This document shows, piece by piece, positions 49,790 through 62,400 of a DNA stretch of 64,000 nt; positions within the stretch are counted from its first letter, which is position 1, and the number at the start of each line of letters is the position of its first letter. The notes beneath the pieces are model-generated. The model did no database searches. It had not been told where the DNA came from and saw only the letters and a list, made by a program, of their open reading frames with translations. The position numbers were made by a program, and so were the translations under genes. The DNA is from Hymenolepis diminuta (lineage: Eukaryota > Platyhelminthes > Cestoda > Cyclophyllidea > Hymenolepididae): NCBI GenBank assembly GCA_900708905.1, contig CAADRB010000055.1, forward strand, positions 781,637-845,636, given 5' to 3'.

Positions 49790-51686
49790 TTATTGGCAAA
49801 TTGTCTAAAACACGAAATCAGTGCAAAAGTATATTCCAGCATGCGTATGTATATACACCGGGAGCTATCAATTGAAAATGGTTCGACGATAATAGCTACA
49901 ATCCTTACAAAGCAGATTGTAAACCCTGAATATAGTAGTTCTGTTTTCTTTGGTAATTCTTTCCACTTATCTTAAAAATGTTGTATTTTTAGTTTTGCTT
50001 ATCTATCTCAAGTGGATCATAACTATAACTGTGTTTACCAAGTTTGTCGCCCACCTGAAGTTGCCACTCTCATGCCTACTTTTCAACCTGAATGGACCAG
50101 AATAGACTTGTTCAAGAGATGGTGGAAAGAGGTGTCACATTACCCTTCTTTAATTTTGTATCCTTACAATTTAACCACACCTTTAAATCATGAGGAGAAA
50201 GGTAAGTCAAAAACGTGTGAGCTCCGAAATCTAATCACTTTAGCCAACTTGTGACTAAATGAATCTGTAGCCAGCGTTCCTCCACATTATTCTTATTAAT
50301 CGACCACCGAACTGAAAAGTCCATTGTGATTATTCATTCAAAGTGAGGTGTCCACTTCCGTACGTGGAAAGATTTTTAAATTCATCGGCTCATACCTTAA
50401 TTTGAACAACGCCAAGTATGGAGATACATTACATATTGATTTCTCACATAGAGAAAATCCACGAAATGATTTCAAGCTAAAATCTGCCTAATAGGAAGAA
50501 TTCGACTGCATTTACATTTCGATGTGACAAAGCGATGTTCACAGCCTCAACCCATTTAATAATAAGTTCCAAAATATTCCAGAAAAAGCGCATAAATTGA
50601 TAGCAGCAAGTCTGCTTATTCGTGAAATCAATAGTGGATATAAGGCTGAAAGTGGTGAGTTAAAAAGATATTATTAAACATGGCAGTAAATATACAAAAT
50701 CCTGAGGCCAAATGTAAGAAAAGCTAAAAAAAATAAGATTAGGTCCAAATCTGCACAATGCGGGCAAGTATACTCTTTTTAGGTTTGGCAGTCCCCTTAT
50801 TTGCCAAGATGGTTGATACTGAAGCAAGATCAAGTCCAGTTGCACCAACGAGTGGTGGAGAACCACCAAGACCATCGGGAACTGGATACTTGTCCCTATG
50901 AAGATTTGAAATCAGACGTTCAAGGCAGGCAGTCTCCTTTTCCAGTTGTGAAGATGGGGCATCATTTGAGATAAGTTCGCGGACTCGGTTTTGCCAGTGG
51001 TGCCGAATATCACGGTGTTCTTTCGTGGGGTCAACAGGCCACTGATCAGCAACTTCCTGCAGTTTATTCCTAAGAGATATTGGAGCTGATGATGAGCTAG
51101 AGGACCAATAGCGTCGAAGTACACGGAGTGTTGTCATGCCCTCCTACATGATTTAGACGTCAGGAAAATAATTCGCATCAAGAATAATCGAGTAAGAAAT
51201 GATATTGTAATATTGGAATGCAGTAAAATATATATATAACAAAAATGCAAAATAATTAATCTATCAAAATTTACAGACAGCATTACCACTCCGCTCCCCA
51301 TTTATACTTTGCGCTGTTTCTTTACACCATTTCAAAAACAGAGGTACTTTTATCTTTTCATGGAATTGTAATGTCCTACAACTAAATTATCTGATAATAT
51401 AATTTTATTTTCACCAGTGAATATTAATAAAATATTTGCTATCTTAATAAAATTGATTAACTGCACGTAATAATATGTCAAATGTGATATTAGTTTCGCC
51501 ATACTTGACATATGACACAACTAAAAAGGCGGCAAATCGATTTGTCTAATGTTTATTTTGTGGTAGGAGTAAATCGAAGCGGCAAGTTAACTTCAGACCA
51601 TACCGGTAAGGTCATCTATTTTGCCTCATATAAATAAATATTTTCCAGAAAAGAAGAATTATCTGTTTTATTGCCATGTCATATAG
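49790..51686 (+). CDS. Unrecognised protein, five exons, 5' end missing
   Basis: Exons 49790-49952, 50013-50201, 50583-50654, 51567-51605 and 51649-51686 join in one frame. Every intron is phase 1 with GT-AG ends, and the chain ends in TAG at 51684. It gives 166 residues from the first exon shown. The start is uncertain: an ATG lies at 49841, but the exon reads through upstream to an acceptor (caattttag), so an earlier exon may exist. Recognisable strings are CRPPEV, EWTRIDLFKRWWKEV and LIAASLLIREINSGYK. There is no signal peptide and no evident membrane helix, and I do not recognise the family. The first three exons look solid. The last two are short and less certain. Intron 4 (912 bp) encloses the UQCC2 gene on the other strand, and the last intron is 43 bp. 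Confidence 0.5.
50739..51137 (-). CDS. UQCC2: UQCC2-like complex III assembly factor
   Basis: Mitochondrial protein that, with UQCC1, helps the synthesis and assembly of cytochrome b in respiratory complex III (known for the family, also called Mnf1; yeast Cbp6 is the counterpart). This is a single exon of 132 aa, close to the human length of about 126-136. Residues MTTLRVLRRYW followed by a run of Ser look like a mitochondrial presequence with Arg residues and no acidic residue. The family signature follows: LQEVADQWPVDPTKEHRD (human proteins have a matching WPVDETK...RD), then ACLERL...HRDKYP and LDLASVSTILANKG. The ATG at 51137 is the natural start, as it precedes the presequence. The gene lies wholly inside an intron of the plus-strand gene at 49790-51686. 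The C-terminus is shorter and more diverged than in vertebrates. Confidence 0.82.
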   Translation of the reverse strand: MTTLRVLRRYWSSSSSSAPISLRNKLQEVADQWPVDPTKEHRDIRHHWQNRVRELISNDAPSSQLEKETACLERLISNLHRDKYPVPDGLGGSPPLVGATGLDLASVSTILANKGTAKPKKSILARIVQIWT

Positions 51687-51689
51687 TCT

Positions 51690-53363
51690 GCCAGAGGATA
51701 TGAGAAAACAACGTTTAACATTTTCTCCAATTTTAATTAAAAGTCAGTAATACATTTGTGGTAGTCTCTGGAATTAATAAGCATTTTGAACACCTGCTTG
51801 AATTTCGCGTCATAGATAATGCTTAAAGATCTGCCTGCTAAAACTATGGTAAAATGGCCCCTAAAAACAGTATATTTCTTCATTTTACCGACCCAGTATA
51901 TTTAATTACTCTCTCATCTCCTAAAATTGAATATATTGATGCTGTCAACTTAGCCGCTCTGGGAGGGGTTTTAGCTATAATACATTATACATGCTAGAGA
52001 TAGCATCGGATGACCTGTAATCTTAGGACATTAGCAACAGTATCTCACATAGGCGCACAGTGTTTGTCCATATAAACCCATACGGCTGACAATCCTTACC
52101 TAGAGATATCGATGATTGGACATGACCAACGTCTCAAGAAGAAACGTCTGTTTTTAAATTAAGCATTTTATCAATAAATGGTGGTAACTTTATTAATCAC
52201 TACTAAAATATCTCAGACAAACTAGTGGTTTGATTTGTTTCTTCTATATCGCTTTGATTCACACTGCATCAGTACGGTTGTTAGCTTAGTAATTTGGAAA
52301 TTTCATTTTGCGGAAGAAAATCCGCGAAGACACAGTATTACATGTTCAAAAATCCTTCGATATTCTATTGATTAACTTAGTAACAATTAACATATTGGGT
52401 CGAGTGTTGCATTTTAATGTTTAATTGTGCTCACGAATAGTCTTATTTGTTAAAATCTAACGAGATGGAGATGCCAACAATGTTATGCTTGATCTGAACC
52501 TGCTCAAATTGTTGTATGTCTAGGATCAAATAAAGTCGAGTTCTCATTAAGGATTTCTCCTTACTAAATTTTTGTTTAATGCTTTCTTCTCCAAGACCCA
52601 AAGTTTGAAAATGATGAAACATCCGCAGTTTGGGATAAAAGCCTTAGGTGATATTTTGAAGCGAAAACGCTGTATTGATAATCAGATACGTGAAAAGCGA
52701 TTTTTGAAAATTTTGTGAATGTATGTAATCATTTCTATTGATTCATTTTCAACAACTGGAATCTTGAAACTGGAGGTAGTTACTCAACTTATTGGGAAGA
52801 TATCTATGTGCCCCAACTTGTGAAGTTAGAAGCAAGGTAATGCTAGCCACGCAAACCAACATGGGCGACAGTAGACCCGGGGGAATCTAGGACTCGAGAC
52901 ACATTCGACGACAATCCTATGCTATTTTAAACGAAAGTGGTCATTACGGCAGGATTTTTGATTTCTCTCACGCTTATAGACGAGTGAAAAATAAACAGCC
53001 GAAGGCCTGCCATTTACTGTAGTCGATATCGATAATTGTAGAAATTTCCCTAAAAATTCCAATCACCGATCGCATCTTTCATTGTGTAAACATTCCCCCT
53101 ATCTTCATATTACTCATCTGATAGCTAACATTAAGCCAATTATATGTCCCATTATCGCATAATTACTTACCCACCTAGAGAATAATAATAGTAATTCCCA
53201 AGCATATTTACGAAAGCGTTTTCCAACTCTCATCCGAGGTAGAAAGTAGGATCATAGAGCCTGCTTGGTGAGAGACTCGAATTCTGTCATCCGGTGGAAA
53301 TCGAACCCGTGACCCCTGATGTAGCAGACGAGCAACTGGATAATCTATTGACTTAAAACAGTC
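51690..53363. other. Intergenic stretch between the five-exon gene and TMEM68
   Basis: AT-rich with no supported exon. It contains a SINE copy at its right end (53165-53345). Confidence 0.5.
53165..53345 (-). repeat. tRNA-derived SINE copy, minus strand
   Basis: In reverse complement: gttgctcgtctgctacatcaggggtcacgggttcgatttcc, with a good B box (gggttcgatttcc), then gacagaattcgagtctctca and ggaaaacgctttcgtaaat...gcttgggaatta. It aligns with the plus-strand copy at 55790-56010 over about 180 bp. Confidence 0.7.
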
Positions 53364-53369
53364 TTTATT
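53364..53369 (-). terminator. Polyadenylation signal of TMEM68
   Basis: AATAAA on the minus strand, about 115 bases after the TMEM68 stop codon. Confidence 0.6.
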
Positions 53370-53483
53370 ACAGAAAAAAATAATCAAAAAGATCTGGATA
53401 ACAAATCACGCACACAAAAGAGTGAGAGAGAATTCACAGAAATGCTAAAAAACAGGAATGCGGCAGCTTTCAAAAATAGTAAA

Positions 53484-56400
53484 TTAGGCTGTCTTCTTCC
53501 GCTTGGAATGATAATTCTGTTCATTTCTCCTCTGCACCCAGGCGTCGAAACGCGGTATCCGTTGAAGGAGGGCAATTATCAGATTACTCGGTCGCCATTG
53601 GTAACGCACAATCATGTCCTCAATTGCTTCGCGAGTCTGAAAGTGGTACGAGAAAAGATAGTAAACATGATTGGCTATCAATTCAAGGTTTACTGGGGAG
53701 TATGACATGATTGGGTAATCTTACCCTATCTGCTAACTGTTCGTCAGATTCACCGTCAAAGGGATAGATCGGATCGCCGATATGGGTTCTGTAAAAGGGG
53801 AAAATAACTAATGAATAATATCGACTGAATCCATTTAACAATGAATAACTTGAGAGACATAGTAATTACACAGCTTTCCCGACCCTCCTGTTTTAACAAA
53901 ATGACAAGTATTTGTAATAGGGAGTAAAGAAGCTTAAAGATTGGCCCTACTATCTAACTTACTACTTTACCTATGCAAATGAATTAGTTTTACTCTTCAT
54001 CACTTTCCAGTAGTACATCACCCCATCCTTCTTCCTCGAGTATTTACAGAGAAAAGAAGATGCTAAAGTATTAATCTAGTTAGAAGGTAAAGAATACTTC
54101 TTTGTATAAACAATTACAGATCAATTAGAACGGCTCATTGAACATAAAGTTGGCTGTATTGACCTTATGAATTGCCAACAATTGGTCTTGGATATTTGAG
54201 TCCAATAAACCCGATTTGGAGTTATTTGAATTCAAGTGCTTTTACAGCTTCGGCATCTATTTTAACTAAATTAGATGCTACTAGGACTGATCCAGCGTGT
54301 TTCCTATATTCTGACTTCAACTGAACTCCACTGGACGGGAGTATCACCGTCCGCGAATTCAAATTTGAACTGTATGAAAGCAACAATGTATTCACAAACC
54401 GACAGTTAAAAAACGACTTTAATATTATTAAACTTTACCTTTTCTGCTTGTGGGTTTGGATAGAGTAGCAAATTAAGTATACTGATCTTTTTTTCTAAGA
54501 AAGAAATCCAAATAGGAATTGTGACGGGTCTCGAGCTTAAGCCATGAGTTTTTCAGGATTACTGTATCAACGACAAAACATCATCTACACTCATTTCAAT
54601 TGAATTTTTATTCACGAAAATAAAAAAATGCCGAGCCTAAGTATGTAACCAACGGATCGGTTATCAAGTAAACTAACCTTAATTTGACGGGAAAATAGCC
54701 GTAATAGAGGCAGATAGGTAGCCGAGTAAGCTCGTAGAGACGTCTCAGCCAATCTAGTAAACAGAAATAAACAAAATTAGGTAAGGTAATTTCAGGTTAA
54801 ATTTATCCTACTACCAAGAGGACTAAATGCACTTACCCCCCTACTGAAGTCCGTGAGACATGAATTGAAAATAGTCTCAAAAGAATCATTGGGTTAGAGG
54901 TTAGAAATTGTTAATTGAATGGGATGATCAACAAGAATTTTATTTAAGAATGGGATAGCATACTCATGGTTCTCATTTAGGAAGCAGACCTCAGCTTCCA
55001 TCCTAATTAACCAATATAGACTCAACAAATTCATCACGAATAAGAGTCTTGAATAAGGTAGTAAAGTCTGAACAAATAAGAAAATGAAACGACAAGTAAT
55101 CCACTTAAGCCGGCAAACACAGCAGTTCACTAGGAGTAATTAATCTTGGAATCACAAATCCTCAACATGTGGCTAAATTTCGAATGAGAAATATGCACTA
55201 GCAAAGAAAAAAGTCGTTGATAAAGTAACAAACGAAACAAATTAGCTTAAAGAAGATGGTTTAGGGAAACTTTCAGCGATTTATAAATAAGTAACGTATC
55301 GTCTGAGCTTCCTTATCGATCTCTCTTCCTCCTTTAGAATAATATTATAAAGACGTTCTATGTTTTCGTTTCCTACCGTTAACTGGGATGTCGATAGGGA
55401 TAGATAAAAACTCCAGTCCAAAGTCATTAAATTGCCAGCCCCACTAAACTTAAGATCAGAAAATAGGAAAGTGAATACGTCTACCCAAGTCAGATACAAC
55501 AAGGACTGCGTTTTAGAGGTTAGCTTGAAATAGCTTTAAGATAGAGCCCAGTAGCAAAGATAGGTAGAGAAACGCGTTCATGCACTCGTAGGTATGAAAA
55601 AGTACACATCCTGACCTGCATAAGGGACAAGATGAGAGAATACAAAAGAGCCGCTGGTCTTGGAGTCGACTTTAATCTCAACTATTAATGGAGTACTAGT
55701 ATCTTTACTATAAACGGGTCTTCACACTTTTATTATCTGCTTAAATAACAAATCGGTTTGTTTGATCAGATTTATAGGCCGACGTGACGATGATTTATCA
55801 GTCACCTTGCTCGTCTGCCATGTAAGGGATCACGGTCTCAATGAGTGGAATGGCCGACCACACTGATTAAGTCTGGTTAATGCAGAGGGTGGCAGAATTC
55901 AAGTCTCTCATCAATGTGGCTCTGTGACGCCACTCTCTACCCAAGATGAGCATTAGAAAACGCTTCTCTAATTAGGCTTGGGAATTAGTAGCTACAAGTG
56001 GTGTTCATTCATACTTTATTAGGTGCGAACGTCTAATCAATTTATTTGCACGTAAATTGGAGTAGAAAGTGCTTCAATTAAATTATCCGATTATATCAGC
56101 TCCCAAAATCAGCTCTCCCGATTATTCATTCAAACAGATGGTCCATACCAAGCCATTACCTATATTCTTTGACTATACAACTTACACAATGAATTATTAT
56201 TCAAAAATATCACAATCAAAGTGATAAGTAGTACTTACGCTTCCCATATTGCACTACTCGAACACCTTCCCGGATATTCTCGGTAAACACTGGATATATT
56301 GGCTAAAATAGAAAAAAAATCAGGTGAAGTATGATAATAAAGAATTAAAAGACACATCACAATATTGGAAGAAGTATAGGCATTCGAAACGTACCCTCTT

Positions 56401-59400
56401 GGCTTTAATGGCAATCCTAGCGAAGCCACGTCTTTTGCCCCAGAGAAGTGAGTAGTACTCGTCAGAGAAGATGGCTTCTCGAACACCACCGGGTGAGAGT
56501 AGAAGTACCTGTCCAGATCGAGATGAATTCCCATCTTTATCTGGTTGACATTCAGAGGAACCTGAAAGTGCCAACAAAAGGCTCTAGGATCTTTAACAGT
56601 AGAACCCACTAATAATTTATCTGTAATATAATTCACAAGCCCATTGAGGGAAAGTGACGAGAGACAGTGACTTCAAGTGTCCAACTTCAGGACGTTTTAT
56701 CTAACAAAAGACTAACCTTGGGTGTTATTATTGGCATGATGCGATCTGTTAACTTCAGCTAGAGAAGAATTGAGTAGCGAAACACACTCTTCCACAGATC
56801 CTTCCAGGGCACAGGTCAATCGGAGAATCTGTTGAAGACCAGGCAGACGAAATAGGAATCTATCAACGACAGGAATCGGATGGCTGAAATAAACGATAGA
56901 AATCAATTGTCAGTAGTTTAAAATAGGCCTGCTGCTTATAAAGTATTTAAGTAGACACGAAGTGGCACCATGTTCACGCATTTATCCAGTAATTGGATCA
57001 GAAACCGCTAGCAGCTGTTTATTAAAGAAGCCTATATTCCATCCTCACAAGTGTGAAGCAAATGATCATAGAAATAGAAATGGAGAGAGCTGCATCTATT
57101 AATGACATATTCAAAGTAACTCAAAGGGTTTAATTTTACACCTTGAAGTTACTCCATTTACATTTGTATCAAGAATTAGACTCGAGGGTCAATAGAAATG
57201 GAATTGAAGTGTTGGACTTTAGAGTTCGACCTGACTGAACTTTAGTGAGATGTACCTTATTTGAAAAGTTTTTGATGCTATTTTTCTGCTGCTTTTTTTT
57301 CAAAAAGTGATTTTGAACTTGATGTCAATATTACGGATGATATATCTCGTATATGACTTAAAGAATCTGCAAATTGATCATTTGAATTTGTTGTGGATTA
57401 GTGCCACTGTATAATAGTGAACCAGGCGATAGTGCAAGAGAATTGGCTTCTTTTCCAGGAGCATTCACATGCAATTGATGATTTCACACTTCGCTGGTTT
57501 TGTTTAAAATTCTTAAAGATGTGAATTTAAGCGTTTAAGGACACATGGTTGTTTTAGCTATGATGAACCGGTCAAATTAAAGGCGTCTTGATTGCCCTGT
57601 CTTAGGCATGACCATTTGCATGCCCTCTTTCAAGTTCAACATTGGCAACTGTTAATTGCCATGAATAACAACACGAAATCGGTGTGATTTCACTCTGTTC
57701 CACGTTGAAACCTTAGTTATTCTATAATCAGAATTCAGAAAGTAGTAATTACCAGAAAATCGCAACAAATTAAGACGGCCATGCCCTTTGTGTCGTCGTA
57801 TCTAGAGGCTAATAGGCGATTTAAGTGTTACAATTTTCGAAAAAAACTCCCAAACAAATGTACCAGCGATTATTGAAACATTAACAGTTAGAAGCTTATA
57901 AGAAAATTCATTAGCCTTAAGGCGAAAATGTCAAGTGCCGAATGTTAAGCGATTTAATAGGCAGCAACGAAAGAACATAACTCGCTGGGAGCGCTTCAAG
58001 ATACATAAATAGTCAAAAACGATAAAAAAACAACTAGATGAAATAGAACAAGACGTGGATAATTTGATAGGGTTTGATAATTACCTTCGTTTACCGAATG
58101 ACCTCATACAAATCGCTTTAAATCACAACGAGAGCTTGAGTAAGCTCTATTTTGCTTCTCTCATCTAATCGATCAACAGTAAGATTCAGAACAACCACAG
58201 AGCCACTAGGTGGCAATATTTTGTTTACCTTTACAATTGAGATAACGTTGATCCATCATTTTACAATTGATCTTAATATCGCTGTAATTGAATAAAGCAT
58301 TAGATATTGACATTTATATACAATATTAATTAAAGAGCAGGAGGCACAGAAACCCATCAATCATGACAGTTAAGAAAACAACCGTGGAAGTTAGAGTCCA
58401 CCTAGCATAACGGCAAGTGAACACTGATACAATCTTGGTGTCCAATGAGGTAAACTATGACTAGACCCAGTAGGTTAATGAAAAAAGGAGGCGAAAATTC
58501 TGCAACTTAACTAACGGTCTTTTATAAAGAAAATGGAAAAATAGAGCTTGGAATACGTGAGGGATGAATGATTACATGCTTAGCCAATATTTGCAGCAGT
58601 GACTAGGTTGCAAATTCTGACATGAGCATGGAGGAACTGTTTTGACCATCTGCCGCGACTCCCACATGGCCCTGGACACTGCCATCATACACATTATGAT
58701 CACCTGTCGAGACCCCTACATAACCTCATACTCATCACCTGCCTGGACCCACAGACGATTTTGATCGATCTGCCTAAATAAGTTACATACTCCCTTATAA
58801 ACACACCCCATCTGTTGCCCGCACTCTCTCCCTTCCTTCCGATCTCTGGTCCCTTCCCAATAAATTCTTTTTACCACTGTCTTACCTTATCCCCATCTTG
58901 AGCGATGAATATTGTTAGTACTAAGGGAAAAGATGGAAGAAATATCTACAAATTTGGAAATGACGTATACTAGTTGTACTTCTACCAGAATAGTAATCGA
59001 AAAATCCAGTGCCCTAAGAACACAATGAATTTTGTTCAGAGCATCCAAAAAATCAGCTCTGTTTCCTAACATAATCATTGAATGACAAGCAATTTGTTTG
59101 ATTCTCAATATTAAACTTCAAACATCTTTGCCTATGAGTCGGTTTGTGATCTCGTAACCTTGCGACGTACATAACCCGGTTTCCAATATTGTGTAAGGTG
59201 ACTCTAAAAAGCACAATTAGTTCACTGTCTGTGAGTACAATAAGAACACAAATGCGCAGAATAAATTTATGGCATTGTGCAGGGGTCGTCAGAAAAAGAC
59301 AAGAATATCATTCAACTACTTAAGATGAGTGTTTGAAAACGTTTTGTTTGCAATTACAACTTGAAAATAACTTCACAAACCGATGTCGCAGGATAATATG

Positions 59401-62400
59401 CCTTGCCATGAAGTAATAGGCATCAAGAGGCAGGGTTCCATGATAGTAGATCAGAAATGCACCTTCTCCGGGTGGTGGCAACTTCTCCATACCGACCACC
59501 TCATAGCCGTGGAATGCTTGACCATGGGCCTCCCAAATAACCGCCATAAGACGTCTCAATAATTCGTCTTTGGAAAGATTCGTCTCCCCAGGAGCACCTC
59601 GAAGATTTTCTGTAGAACGGAAAGGAGGAGAACGATTAAACACACTGATATGGACAAAATCGGAGCAGAATTTTAAAAATACTTTGTGAACGGACTTCTT
59701 TTCTTAAGTACTAAAATTTCTGAAGCCCTTTAGAAGTATTCACAGTACTCGATTTGGTTAGAGGAGCCACTTTTACGAGAAACTCGCATTCTACCACCTA
59801 TTCTGTTGACCAGAATTAAGCAAGGCAGTTGATCACACATACCACTGGATGTGCACCGATGTACATCGGTCTCATGACCTCTAACTTGGCAGGCGCCCAC
59901 GTCAACTAGATTTATCTATTGCATGGATGAACCAAACATGAGAGGAACTTGGCTACTGGATAGCCTAGATCATATAGTCATCAAGGAAAGATGGCCGTTA
60001 TCTCTCGCTCTTATAACATTTTGTTTCCTAGTCTTTATTTCTACCTTCCATATACCTCTTAGATTATGTTTTTCATTTTGCCCGCCTTATCTATACATGC
60101 TTCGTTGTAAAAATCAATTTAAACCACGCTTTCTACAAGTTATTTCTATTTTATACACCAAAGAGAGATAAAATATACAATATCTTGCAAAGATACCTTC
60201 TTATATTGAGTCATAAAAAGTTATACATACGGGGTGATAAAAAAGTGACTTCCTATTTTAAAACCAAATGCTTTAAGTATTAACCAATTTTCTATAAAAG
60301 TGAACATAATAATAACGTATAACATTAATTTTATTTGAAATTTGAAACTATACCCGTTTGGAACTTCTCAAACCACTCGGGAATCCGTCATAAAATTGGC
60401 GGTTTTGAATTTGCTATGACAGTTAATGACGACCAATGTATCTGATCAAATATATCTGTAATGACTCATTACTGTCTACATATTCAAATGACTGAATTTC
60501 AAACCTCATAATCTAAACATTTAAATACCTGAAAAGTTATAAGGAGTTACATTTTAACCACTCTGTAAGTGAGTTGAAAGATCAATTGGCCCTTAAGGAG
60601 AAGGACCCATCGTTGATACAAACTGCGCTATCATTTAATACTCTTGGCTGATGTTATAATTAAAGTTGACACCAACCCAATAGATTAAATAGAAAGAAGA
60701 GGGAAGTTTGAGGCTCCAATACAGTACATTTGTTAAGAAAATGAAAATCCTTGTATATACCTCTGGATATATTTAAAATCACTAATCGCTTGACCACCAA
60801 ACAACGAGACAATGCTGAGATTCCGTTTCAAAGCATGAGAGCGGCGGAAAGCCAATAATCGACGATCTCAATAAACATGAGGTGAAGCCAGTGAATATTG
60901 TTCAGATGTAGCAAAAATATGCGATTCGCATTCCTAACAAATTCCTTATGATGATGTTGGTGAAGTTACTTGTTTTTAAAGAATTCTTTGGTAAATATGA
61001 CCTCAAATTCTACCTACCGGCAGAATGATCATCTTCACTAATATTAAGACATCGGAAACATTCCAGAAATGCTATAGAGCTAATTGGAAATATCTTTTAT
61101 TCCTTCTACTAGATCAATTTAGTTAACTAGATAGCGGAACTCAAAACTATGCGAAAAAATAAACCGATGCTTTCACTGTTTTTTTTATTGCCATTTGAAA
61201 GATCACAAGAATTGACTTATTATCCATTCTCCTTTGACGGCAATAGAGCGGAATCCAAATCACCTTTCAAGTGCTGTCAGGCCAAAAACGCACTGACCAG
61301 CTAAGGACATTTGCACAGGATTATATTTTATTTATGTCTATAATTGGCGCTCGGCTTACAAGCGCGCACATATCTTTCTATTTTTTTGCTTGTCAAGAGT
61401 GCTTATGTTTTAGCCACCAACATTTGAGAAGTATGGTTCGAGGCCCACCAGAGAGATAGAGTACTAACTTCACTTGTTGATATTACCCAACAGAGGGTTA
61501 GGTGGATATAAGCTTCCCGATCAAAGGGTCCAGAGAATATCTTCCCCATACCCCAAATGGGTATTGAGAAGAAATAAACAAAAAGAAACCATTTTAATAT
61601 TTCTGGTTAAGTATGGAATATTTTCTAATAGAAAAATTGGAGTTCCCAAAGATAAAAGCATAACTTTCCTTATAGACTGTAGTATAAACATCTCGGTTTT
61701 TTTAAATAATACTAGTTAGGAAGCTGAAGAAAAGCACGCAAATCACTAACTCAAAAGGATTAAGACACAGCCAATATCCCCTACGAACCTCGATATCAGA
61801 ATATGGCAAATAGACACGCCAATCATCTAGCGGAAAGAAATAATAATTTAGATTACCTGGTTTAGATACTATAACATGTTCATTGTACCACTACTAAAAA
61901 ACAGTCATCAGTAGACGTCAATTAAAGCGTAAAAAATAAACATAGTCGTGACCAAGGCAAATTAATCAAGTAAACTCGTACAAGAACCGTGAAATGGTGC
62001 GAATGTTCGTAGAAGAGAAAGCAAAGCTACCTCTATGATCTGGCTGAGTTAGGCTTAGGGACATCCCTTTAAATCGAATGATTTTAAGGGCTAATAGGAA
62101 ACATCAATCTTTCCAAGATCAGGAGAACGAGAGTTAAGGTGGATCAGAGTGTATTAGGCGATCGCAAAGGAAGGAGAACTGATACTTTAAAGGGTAAAAG
62201 GCTAAATAAGGAGGCTGCCTGGTTTTGTTTCGACCTGTGAGTCGCTCTGGGGTTGTTTATAGTGTGAGGACGGATGAGTCATTGTGTGCGTTCTAGCAAA
62301 GTAATGCTTTTACATTATCAGCGAAATGTGACAATCAATATGACCTACAAGGGCCTAATTTCTGGATGTTTCACGTATTGCAAAATGCAAGGGTGGTTAA

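Noticed and set aside
53305..53345. Possible tRNA gene (B-box-like gggttcgatttcc on the minus strand)
   Set aside because: No full cloverleaf can be drawn. The match is the tRNA-derived head of a repeat found in several copies.
59609..59644. Alternative acceptor (ccatatcag) extending the TMEM68 exon to 59644
   Set aside because: The visible upstream exon ends with one carried base, which fits the ctacag acceptor giving exon start 59609 (G|AA, Glu). The farther acceptor breaks the phase.
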